Position numbers and translations under genes: made by a program
Part shown: piece after piece, positions 5,176 through 11,731 of the stretch
How positions within the stretch are numbered: position 1 is the first letter of the stretch
Layout: each line of letters begins with the position of its first letter
Assembly: GCA_028748945.1 (NCBI GenBank)
Contig: JAQTOL010000053.1
Location: forward strand, 1-11,731
Direction of reading: 5' to 3'
Origin: Paludibacter sp.
Lineage (GTDB): Bacteria > Bacteroidota > Bacteroidia > Bacteroidales > Paludibacteraceae
DNA length: 11,731 nt
The notes under the pieces: generated by a model
What the model was told of the DNA's origin: nothing
The model's input: only the letters and a program-made list of their open reading frames with translations
The model's database searches: none

Positions 5176-6183
5176 TTAAATAACTATAACCCTTGACAAA
5201 TCTACTTCCACCATGCCTTTGAGTGTGGCGTAGGTCAACTTATCCATCATCGCACCGTCAAAGCAGATGGTTTTGAGGGCACGGTAATATTTATTAGTCA
5301 GGGCACGCGTCGCAAGGAAAGATACATTTTTGAGTGTCGCACCCCTGAATGTAACGTCGTTCAGTGCAGTACCGTCAAATTTAACTCCGATAAAAGTCTG
5401 CCCGTCCAGGCATAATCCTCTCAGATCGGAATGTTTGAAGTCAACTCCGTTGAAGATACATCTTTCAAAAACCGTTTTTCTCAGGTCGTTCACAATTAGC
5501 TTAACGTCAATCAGTTTAACATCGATGAATTTAGCTCCTTCCAGCCCCACCGCTTTGAATTCCGTGCTAACAAGAATGCTTTTATTGAAGCTCGCATCCG
5601 CCAGATCAAGAGCGTAAAACCTGGAGTTTGTCAGATTTGCACTGTCAAAATTGGCTTCTCGCATATCACTGGCCTTAAACGAACTTCCGGTCAGGTCAGC
5701 ACCCGAAAAATCAGCCCCCCGCACATCACTGCCCATATACGTACTGCCGGTTAAGTCCGCACCCGAAAAGTCGGAACCGCGTAATGCACTTCCTGAAAAC
5801 TTTCCTTTCCGCGCGGTAACGCCTGCAAAGTCACTCTCCGGCAAATTGCTGCCGCTAAAGTTGGTCAACATTTGCTGTTCCTGCGAACGGGAAAGGCTGG
5901 CTTCCTCCTGTAGTGTTTGCTGTTTAGTGTCGATACCGTCTGTCATCTTTAAAGCCGTTTCATCGCCCGCCGCCTGGAAACCTTCCGAAAAATAATTAAG
6001 ATCAACCTCCAGAATTTCCGCGAGACGGTTCAACGTAATAATATCAGGCATTGATTCTCCCCGCTCCCACTTTCCTACCGCCTGTGAACTGATAAATAGT
6101 TGCTGAGCAAGCTGCGCCTGAGATATGTTTTTTTTCTTCCGGGCTTCGGCAATTTTATTGCCAATCATTTTAGTAGTTAACAT
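5176..6183 (-). CDS. XRE-family HTH protein fused to pentapeptide repeats
   Basis: A 335-residue two-domain protein. Residues about 8-62 are an XRE/Cro-type helix-turn-helix (IAEARKKKNISQAQLAQQL, SSQAVGKWERGESMPDI). Residues about 70-108 are a polar, Gln- and Glu-rich linker. From about 110 to 325 come pentapeptide repeats of the A(D/N)(L/F)xx type (for example GSDFSGADLTGS, GADFSGADLTGSSF, REANFDSANLTNS), forming a predicted right-handed quadrilateral beta helix that degrades toward the C-terminus. It is the first gene of the operon with the DrrAB-like exporter, so a role as operon regulator is likely. Pentapeptide proteins such as Qnr and MfpA mimic DNA and bind gyrase. Whether this one does so is unknown. 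A second in-frame ATG at codon 6 is an alternative start. No Shine-Dalgarno sequence is visible. Confidence 0.9.
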   Translation of the reverse strand: MLTTKMIGNKIAEARKKKNISQAQLAQQLFISSQAVGKWERGESMPDIITLNRLAEILEVDLNYFSEGFQAAGDETALKMTDGIDTKQQTLQEEASLSRSQEQQMLTNFSGSNLPESDFAGVTARKGKFSGSALRGSDFSGADLTGSTYMGSDVRGADFSGADLTGSSFKASDMREANFDSANLTNSRFYALDLADASFNKSILVSTEFKAVGLEGAKFIDVKLIDVKLIVNDLRKTVFERCIFNGVDFKHSDLRGLCLDGQTFIGVKFDGTALNDVTFRGATLKNVSFLATRALTNKYYRALKTICFDGAMMDKLTYATLKGMVEVDLSRVIVI

Positions 6184-6213
6184 AATACGTTTTTGTGTTT
6201 TAATTTATCGACG

Positions 6214-6244
6214 CAAAGATAGTGGGATTCATTTCCGGAATCAA
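6214..6244 (-). promoter_or_regulatory. Promoter of the HTH-pentapeptide/ABC operon with candidate operator
   Basis: On the minus strand, TTG (6244-6242), a 20-nt spacer, then TATCTTTG (6221-6214), a full TAnnTTTG -7 box. Transcription would start near 6207, about 24 nt before the ATG. The spacer contains the inverted repeat GATTC-N7-GAATC (6226-6242) centred on the palindrome TTCCGGAA (6233-6240). A repressor bound there would block RNA polymerase, and the HTH protein encoded by the first gene is the obvious candidate. Confidence 0.6.
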
Positions 6245-6296
6245 TAAAAATACAGATACTTTTAGTTGCAATTTTGCTATTTATTGTTGTTATTTG

Positions 6297-6311
6297 ACAA
6301 CCATTGGTTGT
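6297..6311. promoter_or_regulatory. 15-nt inverted repeat ACAACCA-T-TGGTTGT upstream of the exporter operon
   Basis: Seven-base arms with one central base, about 53 bp upstream of the -33 element of the operon promoter. The position suits a binding site for a dimeric regulator. No T-tract or gene end nearby suggests a terminator. The function is inferred from symmetry and position only. Confidence 0.35.
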
Positions 6312-6384
6312 ATTAACAGAGAATTGAGATTCTTTTTTTTCAGCAAAGGGAACATACTGAGGAGCCTGAGAGCTTATCAGGTGG

Positions 6385-6410
6385 GATGATAGAGTTCCGA
6401 CTATGTCTAT
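6385..6410. repeat. Degenerate member of the TGACAGA/TCTGTCA hairpin family
   Basis: GATGATAGAGTTCCGACTAT and the bases after it align with the intact copy at 10838-10863, sharing GATGA-AGAGTTCC-ACT-TGTC-AT with several arm mismatches. It lies in the 345-bp gap 6184-6528, whose other contents are the operon promoter and inverted repeat, AT-rich spacer with no ORF, and the terminator at 6473-6509. Confidence 0.5.
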
Positions 6411-6472
6411 ACCGGTTCAGTCAGCAGAAATGGTCGGAATTGAAACCAACGGGAAAAATAATAAGAATAATT

Positions 6473-6509
6473 CCGGGAAATGACAGAATTGAAATTCTGT
6501 CATCCCCGG
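6473..6509 (-). terminator. Terminator of the YkgJ-like gene, made from the dispersed hairpin
   Basis: ATGACAGAAT (6480-6489) pairs with ATTCTGTCAT (6494-6503), and the stem is extended by CCGGG and CCCCGG at its base. On the minus strand it is followed by an AT-rich, T-containing tail (AATTATTCTTATTATTTTT). It lies 20 bp beyond the stop codon of the gene at 6529-7395. Its core belongs to the family seen at 6385 and 10838. Confidence 0.6.
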
Positions 6510-6528
6510 TGGAAATATCAGGCATTCA

Positions 6529-7395
6529 TTATTCCATAGCCCCATGAAGCTTTGCCGTATTGATCCAATGTTCGGCAAGTATTTCCGGTTTTGCTCCCAA
6601 AGCACGTGCAAGATGTAATGCCAGTCCCATAATTAAAACCGATGCATCATGTAATTCCGGGAAGGTTTGTAAGTTTCCCATTTTTTCCTGCACTTTTAAT
6701 CGGAGTAAATCATGATGCTTCAGGGCATATGAAACGGGATCTTCAGATTCAAGGGAAATGTCGGGTATCATCAAACTGTCCAACCACTCAGGACCAATGC
6801 TTTTTGCTAAATCTTCCGGTAGTTGGTTGCCCATTATCCGCCACTGAGGCAATGTTTCGGTATCGCCCGATGCAGCTAAGCCCGTATCGAGAAGCAGCTC
6901 AAATGCAATATCAGCTAAGTTTTGCATGAGTTTTAAATATTCATTTTGAGCCATCTCTAATGCTTCTGTCTGCTGGTCTGCGAGATATTCACTAACCGTT
7001 AAATAAGGCAGTTTGGTAACTTCTGGACAAAATTCCAGACAAGGAAATTGTTCACCCTGATACATATAGTTAAGGTCATCATTTTGCATCTGACGACCGA
7101 GCGGAAATAACCGGCAGGCCAACGGACGCGCTACATGTACACTACAACCAATATCATCCAGGTATTGACTACAGGCTTTTTTCCCCTGTCCATTGGTTTT
7201 TCCATCAAAGCGTAAACGTATCCCCCCATAGTCACAGGATAAGTCACGAAATTCACCGGGTGTCATTTTTTTCTCACCGGCCAGACAAGCCAACTCCCAC
7301 GGGTTTAGCATCACCAGGTTGCCATGACAGCAAGTTCCTCTTCGTGAACAGGTGAGTGGCAATTTATCCTGAAGTTGAAGTTTGGTTGATAGCAT
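6529..7395 (-). CDS. YkgJ family cysteine-cluster protein (putative metal-binding)
   Basis: A 288-residue soluble protein. The N-terminal half carries the cysteine pattern of the YkgJ family (putative zinc- or iron-chelating domain): Cys16, Cys22-Cys23 in SRRGTCCHG, Cys54, Cys75, then GCSVHVARPLACRLFP with Cys84 and Cys94, and Cys119/Cys123 (PCLEFC). The residues probably bind an iron-sulfur cluster or zinc. The C-terminal half (about 135-288) is helical and holds no motif I recognise. It is longer than the small YkgJ proteins of about 110-150 residues. The exact reaction is unknown for most of the family, and some members act in protein methylation (FliB type). It starts 91 bp after the stop of the small ABM gene, same strand, with no terminator seen between them, so co-transcription is possible. 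No clear promoter of its own. Confidence 0.85.
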   Translation of the reverse strand: MLSTKLQLQDKLPLTCSRRGTCCHGNLVMLNPWELACLAGEKKMTPGEFRDLSCDYGGIRLRFDGKTNGQGKKACSQYLDDIGCSVHVARPLACRLFPLGRQMQNDDLNYMYQGEQFPCLEFCPEVTKLPYLTVSEYLADQQTEALEMAQNEYLKLMQNLADIAFELLLDTGLAASGDTETLPQWRIMGNQLPEDLAKSIGPEWLDSLMIPDISLESEDPVSYALKHHDLLRLKVQEKMGNLQTFPELHDASVLIMGLALHLARALGAKPEILAEHWINTAKLHGAME

Positions 7396-7486
7396 TAATG
7401 TTGTATTTATGATTCTTTAATCGGGCAAAACCCTGTTCGGTGATGGTAGGACTTGAAGTCATACAATCACTTGTAAACCATCTGAT

Positions 7487-7762
7487 TCAAAATTCGAATT
7501 TTTCGAGTTTGATATTTGTAAACTCTTTCAGGATGGCACTGTTTTTTATGAAAGAAGCTCCTTTTTCGTGATTTGACAATGCTTCGCTGTCTTTCCATGT
7601 TTCGCAAATAAGCAATACATTAGGACGTGTTGCACTTTCATACACATCATAGGCAATGCAACCATCTTCCTTCACCGACGATGCGGTCAATTCTTTAGCA
7701 GCATCCAATACTTTGCTGAGATTTACATCTTCTACCGAGATAAATACATTTAATCGAATCAT
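7487..7762 (-). CDS. ABM-fold small protein (putative quinol monooxygenase)
   Basis: A 91-residue protein of the antibiotic-biosynthesis-monooxygenase fold: MIRLNVFISV strand, helix LDAAKELTASSVKEDGC, strand AYDVYESATRPNVLLICETW, helix around EALSNHEKGASFIKN, and a last strand NIKLEKFEF. The family forms dimeric alpha/beta barrels. Members such as E. coli YgiN are quinol monooxygenases, while others only bind small molecules. An upstream in-frame ATG at 7792 would give 10 more residues, but it overlaps the -7 box (7790-7797) and would not be in the transcript, so the start at 7762 is chosen. It lies between the RapA and YkgJ-like genes on the same strand. Confidence 0.85.
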   Translation of the reverse strand: MIRLNVFISVEDVNLSKVLDAAKELTASSVKEDGCIAYDVYESATRPNVLLICETWKDSEALSNHEKGASFIKNSAILKEFTNIKLEKFEF

Positions 7763-7789
7763 AATTTTATTTTTAATTATTATCAAACA

Positions 7790-7821
7790 CAAAAATAGGG
7801 CTTTTTTGTGCTTATATCAAA
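7790..7821 (-). promoter_or_regulatory. Promoter of the ABM-fold gene
   Basis: On the minus strand, TTTG (7821-7818), a 20-nt spacer, then TATTTTTG (7797-7790): both elements match the Bacteroidota consensus. Transcription would begin near 7783, leaving a leader of about 20 nt before the ATG at 7762. It sits just after the RapA stop codon. Confidence 0.65.
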
Positions 7822-7828
7822 TTTACTA

Positions 7829-10654
7829 TTACCTGCACAGAATCAATTGAATGGCATCCAGCCTTACTCTTGCATACTGAATAAGCGTTGCCAGTGTAAG
7901 TTGTTCATCAAGGGCCAGTTGAATTTCTTCGGGTCGGATATTCTTGTTTTTTTGCTGCAATACTTTCAGTCTGTCTATTTCATGATTCAGCGTGAGGTTC
8001 ATGCGTTGCATTCCTTTTGCTATTATCAGGGTACGCTGAACTTCAGCTATCTTTTGACCTGCCGAAATCATATCGGGCAAAATTGTTTCCACCAGGCTTT
8101 CATTATCCAGCAAAGGATCTATATCGCCTGATGTTAAGTTTTTGTTTAATGATTCAACAGGATACTTCTCTGTTACTTCTCTGCCGGTATGATCCACAAC
8201 AATACGAATAGGCGTATTGGGTAGGAAACGGTCAACATAGATGCTTTGCTCGCTTGTTGTCTCAAGCACAAAAAGCAATTCAAGCAAAATACCGGGACCG
8301 TTGGTTCCCCGCAGCATGCCAAAGCCGGCACTTCCGGTTCCCGAACTTAATACCATATCGATAGCACCTGTAGCCATCGGATGATCCCAACTGAGGAAAC
8401 TGATATCTTCGCGACTCAGTGCCCGTTTTCTGTCAAATGTTACAGATATCCCTTCGGGCGGAATGGATGGAAACACCCCGGTAATTTCGGAAGCAGGTTG
8501 CAAAAAGTAAGTTCGTGCAGCAAGGTCCTCCATTTCCACATCGAACTGATTAAAGACTTTGGTCATATACATTTCAAGGCTTCTGTCACTGTCTTCCGTC
8601 TGAATTTGTTCCACCAGTTTCATTGCTATCAATGGTCGAAAAGAATTCATTTCCAACAACCTGTCACGACCGTCGGCAAGACGTTTCTGTAGTTCATTTC
8701 TGAAGGTGGACGTCCCGGCAATCAAAGCTTCCAGTTCGGGACAGGCATCTGCCCATGTTTCTGATTTGATTAGCTCAAGCAGCCGGTTACTGAATAATTT
8801 GGATATCTCATTTCCACCCTCAAGATTTTCTTCAAAAGCATTCAAACCTTCGTGAAACCATCTTACAAGCCTGTGTTGTGGGCTGTTGATAATGTAAGGG
8901 ATATAAATTTGAATATCATCCCTTTGACCTATTCTGTCCAGACGACCAATGCGTTGTTCCAGCAATTCGGGATGAAGGGGCAAATCAAACAGAATGAGCC
9001 GGTGGGCAAACTGGAAGTTTCGTCCCTCGCTGCCAATTTCAGAACAAAGCAACAGTTGAGCACCATCCGGTTCCGAGAACCAGGCCGCATTTCTATCCCG
9101 TTGTACAATGCTGAGATCTTCATGAAAAACGCCGGTTTTCATGCTCGTGCGCTTTGCCAGGTCTTCTTCCAGTGCCAATACCTTTTCTTTACTCCTGCAG
9201 ATAAGCAATACTTTTTCGGGATAGCTTTCCTTTAGAATTTTTAATAACCACTGTACACGTGGATCTTCAGCAAACCAGTATTGTTGCTCTTCAGGGTTTT
9301 CAAATGAGTCTGTATCGTTGGCAAATTCGTTTGTCAACCGTTGAATCCACAAGCTCTGATCTCCTGTCAGCGTTATGGGAACCAGATGCGGTTTTCGGTT
9401 TGGGAATCCATTCATAGCCGAACGGGTATTCCGGAATAATACGCGACCCGGACCATGTTGATCCAATAAATCTTCGATCAGTTTATCTTTTGCTACATCG
9501 CCGCCCCGTGCCAACGACTGTATTCTTTCTTTTGAAAATAATGTTGTTAGTAATTTTTTATCATCAGCAAGCAAATTTTTCCTCAAGTGTAGTTTTTCTA
9601 CTATATTGGCAATATCCGAAGGATTGGCAGACTCTTTTATGAAATCATCGTAGTTCGCATAGCGGTTTGGATCCAGCAACCGGAGTCGTGCAAAATGACT
9701 CTCTTCACCCAATTGTTCAGGTGTGGCGGTGAGAAGCAATAATCCCCTTGCCACTTTGCTCAATTGTTCCACTACGGCATATTCCGGACTTACATACTCA
9801 AAAGACCATTCCAGATGATGTGCTTCATCTACTACCAACATATCCCAACCGGCCGTGATGGCTTGCTGTGCCCGTTTTGCCGAACCGGCCAGAAACTCCG
9901 TACTGCAAATTATTAATTGATTGTCCAGAAAAGGGTTACCATCCGGAGCACTTCCATCGAGGGAAGCAGCGCGTTCTTCATCAAAAATATTAAACCACAG
10001 ATTGAATCTACGAAGCACTTCTACAAACCATTGATGTACCAATGATTCGGGAACAAGAATAATCACTCTCGAAATACGACCACTCAACAACAAACGATGA
10101 AGTATTAAACAAGCTTCAATGGTTTTACCCAAACCAACCTGATCGGATAGCAACACCCTGGGAGCATAGCGCGAACTCACTTCATGCGCAATGTAAAGTT
10201 GATGAGGAATAAGGTCTATTCTTCCGCCTACAAATCCTTTTACTGCCGATAATCTCCGTTTATAATCGTGTTGCAATGTCTCTCTGCGCAAAGCAAATGC
10301 CTGAGCTGTATCAACATCACCCATAAAAAGCCGATCCTCCACACCATGCGTTACAGACATATTACCAAGCGCTGCTTCCGACAATTTTCGGTCATTTCCG
10401 TAATACATGTAAAGCTCTCCCTCGAGTTTAACTTGCTGAACGAGCATGGATATGCCTTTTGTATCTACCAGTGTATCGCCGGGTTTAAATACTACTCTTC
10501 GCAAAGGCGCACTTTCCACGGCATATGTTCGCTTTTCGTTGGAAAGGGGAAAATAGAGTTGAACCTTTCGGTTACCGGTTTCAGTTACTATGCCAATACC
10601 CAGTTCGGGCTCTCCTTTACTGGTATATCTTTGATCGGGAAAAAGGTCTTCCAT
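7829..10654 (-). CDS. rapA: RapA-type SNF2 ATPase (RNA polymerase-associated recycling factor)
   Basis: 941 residues, close to the 968 of E. coli RapA, and similar along the whole length. The N-terminal Tudor-like region (1-105) has ELGIGIVTETGNRKVQLYFP and FKPGDT. SNF2 motifs follow: LIPHQLYIAHEV (148-159), motif I DQVGLGKT (171-178), DEAH (276-279), LLLLTATPEQLGEESHFARLRL (306 on), FRNTRSAMNGFPNR (407-420), LLCSEIGSEGRNFQ (535-548), and QRIGRLDRIGQ (567-577). The C-terminal half keeps RapA blocks such as ISVTFDRKRALSREDISFLSWDHP and ends RLDAIQLIL, like RapA's RLDALRLIV. RapA binds RNA polymerase and uses ATP hydrolysis to recycle it. Motif I reads DQ where E. coli RapA has DE. Mainly known from gammaproteobacteria, so horizontal origin is worth testing. 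Helicase activity is not expected. Confidence 0.95.
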   Translation of the reverse strand: MEDLFPDQRYTSKGEPELGIGIVTETGNRKVQLYFPLSNEKRTYAVESAPLRRVVFKPGDTLVDTKGISMLVQQVKLEGELYMYYGNDRKLSEAALGNMSVTHGVEDRLFMGDVDTAQAFALRRETLQHDYKRRLSAVKGFVGGRIDLIPHQLYIAHEVSSRYAPRVLLSDQVGLGKTIEACLILHRLLLSGRISRVIILVPESLVHQWFVEVLRRFNLWFNIFDEERAASLDGSAPDGNPFLDNQLIICSTEFLAGSAKRAQQAITAGWDMLVVDEAHHLEWSFEYVSPEYAVVEQLSKVARGLLLLTATPEQLGEESHFARLRLLDPNRYANYDDFIKESANPSDIANIVEKLHLRKNLLADDKKLLTTLFSKERIQSLARGGDVAKDKLIEDLLDQHGPGRVLFRNTRSAMNGFPNRKPHLVPITLTGDQSLWIQRLTNEFANDTDSFENPEEQQYWFAEDPRVQWLLKILKESYPEKVLLICRSKEKVLALEEDLAKRTSMKTGVFHEDLSIVQRDRNAAWFSEPDGAQLLLCSEIGSEGRNFQFAHRLILFDLPLHPELLEQRIGRLDRIGQRDDIQIYIPYIINSPQHRLVRWFHEGLNAFEENLEGGNEISKLFSNRLLELIKSETWADACPELEALIAGTSTFRNELQKRLADGRDRLLEMNSFRPLIAMKLVEQIQTEDSDRSLEMYMTKVFNQFDVEMEDLAARTYFLQPASEITGVFPSIPPEGISVTFDRKRALSREDISFLSWDHPMATGAIDMVLSSGTGSAGFGMLRGTNGPGILLELLFVLETTSEQSIYVDRFLPNTPIRIVVDHTGREVTEKYPVESLNKNLTSGDIDPLLDNESLVETILPDMISAGQKIAEVQRTLIIAKGMQRMNLTLNHEIDRLKVLQQKNKNIRPEEIQLALDEQLTLATLIQYARVRLDAIQLILCR

Positions 10655-10743
10655 ATCGGATTTTAGTGTGTATAAAAACTGCTATTTTTTGTAATAGCGG
10701 CTATAATTATAATACTTTTGCTGTAATTTGATAAAATATTTTC

Positions 10744-10751
10744 CAAAGGTA
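10744..10751 (-). promoter_or_regulatory. Probable -7 element of the rapA promoter
   Basis: TACCTTTG on the minus strand matches TAnnTTTG. The nearest TTG upstream (10770-10768) is only 16 nt away, shorter than the usual 19-21, so the -33 element is uncertain. The leader would be about 80 nt and contains a 6-bp stem (GCTATT/AATAGC, 10681-10698) whose role is unknown. Confidence 0.4.
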
Positions 10752-10837
10752 GATACTTTATTTTAGGCAATCGTAATTTTTTCCCGGAATATAAATATCT
10801 GCTATTAATGATATAATAAAACGGGCGTTCCTGGGAA

Positions 10838-10863
10838 GATGACAGAGTTCCAACTCTGTCATC
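10838..10863. repeat. Intact dispersed hairpin (12-bp arms, TGACAGA family)
   Basis: GATGACAGAGTT and AACTCTGTCATC flank a CC centre, forming a perfect hairpin. The same core appears at 6473-6509 and, degenerate, at 6385-6410. It lies 18 bp past the terminator hairpin in the 285-bp gap between rapA and the TonB receptor gene. Confidence 0.65.
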
Positions 10864-10880
10864 CTTATCCACCACAAAAG

Positions 10881-10911
10881 CAGGCTGCCGTCCGGATTGG
10901 ACAACAGCCTG
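10881..10911 (-). terminator. Terminator of the TonB-dependent receptor gene
   Basis: Arms CAGGCTG and CAGCCTG with inner GTCC/GGAC pairing, 29 bp past the receptor's stop codon. The minus-strand tail is CTTTTGTGG, a modest U-tract, and the + strand side has TTTTAATAAT, so it could work in either direction. It is 27 of 31 identical to the hairpin at 3508-3538. Confidence 0.6.
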
Positions 10912-10939
10912 TTTTAATAATTATTCTATGGAAAGTAAA

Positions 10940-11731
10940 TTATAATTTCACTGTTATTCCCACCAACACATTGGTGCCGGCCTGCGGGTAAAATCCAAAG
11001 TCGTTGTATCGTACGGCAGTTGCCGGTGTGTCACCCTGGTAATAGGAATAAGTCCAGGCATTGCTGATATATTGTTCGTTAAATAAATTATTCAGCAATA
11101 CGGTGAAGGCTATTCCACGGATGCCTTTTACCGGCAAATTATAACTCAATCGCAGGTTATTTACAAAATACGCGTCCAGCGAACGGTCATTGCTTCCGGT
11201 ATTGTCGATATATTGTTTTCCCACATAAAATGACTGAAGTCCGGCTTCGAAATCACCTTTAGTAAACGTGAGCATACTGTTTGCCAGAAAATCGGGGGTA
11301 AAGGCAATCGGGGTATTCCCCAGATTATTGGTATTTTGTCCTGTCCAGTTCCAATCGGCATCATATACATCCACAAACTCATTAAACCCGATTATGCGGT
11401 TATGACTCAGTGTTGCCGAAGCGTCCCAACGCAACCAGTCAAAAGGTTTCACACTTCCCATGAATTCAATTCCCGAACGGTAACTAAGCGGAATATTCTC
11501 CGTGAGCATCTCCCCTATATCATTAATCTTACCGGTCAACACCAATTGATTGCGGTAATACATTAAATAGGCATTCACTCCCAACGAAAATATCTTATTA
11601 TGAAATTTATATCCGGCTTCCGTGTCGTACAACCTTTCAGATGTCGGCCAGGTAGCTGCTGAACCATCGGTATAGTTGGTACGTGTCGGTTCGCGGTTGG
11701 CTATGGCAAACGAAACAAACACATCATTATC
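10940..11731 (-). CDS. TonB-dependent receptor, C-terminal barrel part (5' end outside window)
   Basis: About 263 codons are visible. The frame stays open to the window edge, where it reads DNDVFVSFAIANREPTR, so the true start lies outside. The GTG at 11722 is internal and not a start. The sequence is the last third of an outer-membrane TonB-dependent beta-barrel: ANREPTRTNYTD, alternating strands such as LGVNAYLMYYRNQLVLTG and FEAGLQSFYVGKQYIDNTGS, DAYFVNNLRLSYNLP, and the conserved LLNNLFNEQYISNAWTYSY block, ending GITVKL. Such receptors import iron complexes, cobalamin or other large ligands with energy from TonB-ExbBD. The ligand cannot be inferred because the plug domain is missing. The ending is Leu rather than the usual terminal aromatic residue. 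Confidence 0.92.
   Translation of the reverse strand, partial: DNDVFVSFAIANREPTRTNYTDGSAATWPTSERLYDTEAGYKFHNKIFSLGVNAYLMYYRNQLVLTGKINDIGEMLTENIPLSYRSGIEFMGSVKPFDWLRWDASATLSHNRIIGFNEFVDVYDADWNWTGQNTNNLGNTPIAFTPDFLANSMLTFTKGDFEAGLQSFYVGKQYIDNTGSNDRSLDAYFVNNLRLSYNLPVKGIRGIAFTVLLNNLFNEQYISNAWTYSYYQGDTPATAVRYNDFGFYPQAGTNVLVGITVKL

Noticed and set aside
5330..5995. Two + strand ORFs opposite the pentapeptide repeats
   Set aside because: They are antisense shadows that copy the repeat periodicity (recurrent PVKSAPEKS-like strings) and have no independent support.
6320..6340. AGAAT-TGAG-ATTCT followed by T's as a + strand terminator
   Set aside because: The stem is only five A/T-rich pairs and no + strand gene lies upstream of it.
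6340..6420. Possible riboswitch in the gap (GAGGAGCCTGAGAGCTTATCAGG region)
   Set aside because: It superficially recalls TPP or fluoride aptamer fragments, but conserved cores are missing, and the stretch is better explained by a degenerate dispersed hairpin. The flanking genes also run away from or into it on the minus strand without a leader position.

Overview
The window looks like the chromosome of a Bacteroidota (Bacteroidetes) bacterium. The evidence is a secreted protein with a type IX secretion (T9SS) C-terminal sorting domain, the C-terminal barrel of a TonB-dependent receptor, several promoters of the Bacteroidota type (-33 TTTG / -7 TAnnTTTG), and starts that mostly lack Shine-Dalgarno sequences. 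I cannot name a genus.

Left third (about 1-3500, + strand, AT-rich): this reads as an integron-like gene-cassette array. Three cassettes follow one another in the same orientation. Cassette 1 (from 124) encodes a small two-helix membrane protein of unknown function. Cassette 2 (from 958) encodes a T9SS-sorted secreted repeat protein, possibly preceded by a 43-codon ORF. Cassette 3 (from 2556) encodes a rifamycin ADP-ribosyltransferase (Arr) with an extra N-terminal helical domain. The cassettes are separated by two long imperfect hairpins (830-966 and 2346-2563) with shared sequence blocks and the layout of integron attC sites: outer R boxes, spacers, inner L boxes and a variable stem. The decisive sign is that each cassette starts with GTT-RTG-type sequence whose exact reverse complement ends the same cassette (GTTATGGCC...GGCCATAAC; GTTATGTGT...ACACATAAC). 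A near-consensus promoter (61-91) lies just before the first boundary, where an integron Pc would be. No integrase is visible, and the sequence to the left of the window would decide whether this is a complete integron or an integrase-less cassette cluster.

Middle (3508-6250, - strand): a three-gene operon runs toward the array. It encodes an XRE-type HTH protein fused to pentapeptide repeats, a DrrA-like ABC ATPase and a DrrB-like permease, and probably makes a self-regulated efflux system for drugs or other hydrophobic compounds. Its promoter contains an inverted repeat that is a plausible operator. Its terminator lies at 3508-3538, between it and the arr gene.

Right part (6473-11731, - strand): these look like ordinary chromosomal genes. 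They are a YkgJ-type cysteine-cluster protein, a small antibiotic-biosynthesis-monooxygenase-fold (ABM) protein with its own promoter, a full-length RapA-type SNF2 ATPase (the RNA polymerase recycling factor best known from gammaproteobacteria), and the 3' end of a TonB-dependent receptor gene that runs off the window. Two dispersed repeat families sit in the intergenic gaps: a TGACAGA..TCTGTCA hairpin (three copies) and a 31-nt terminator hairpin (two copies).
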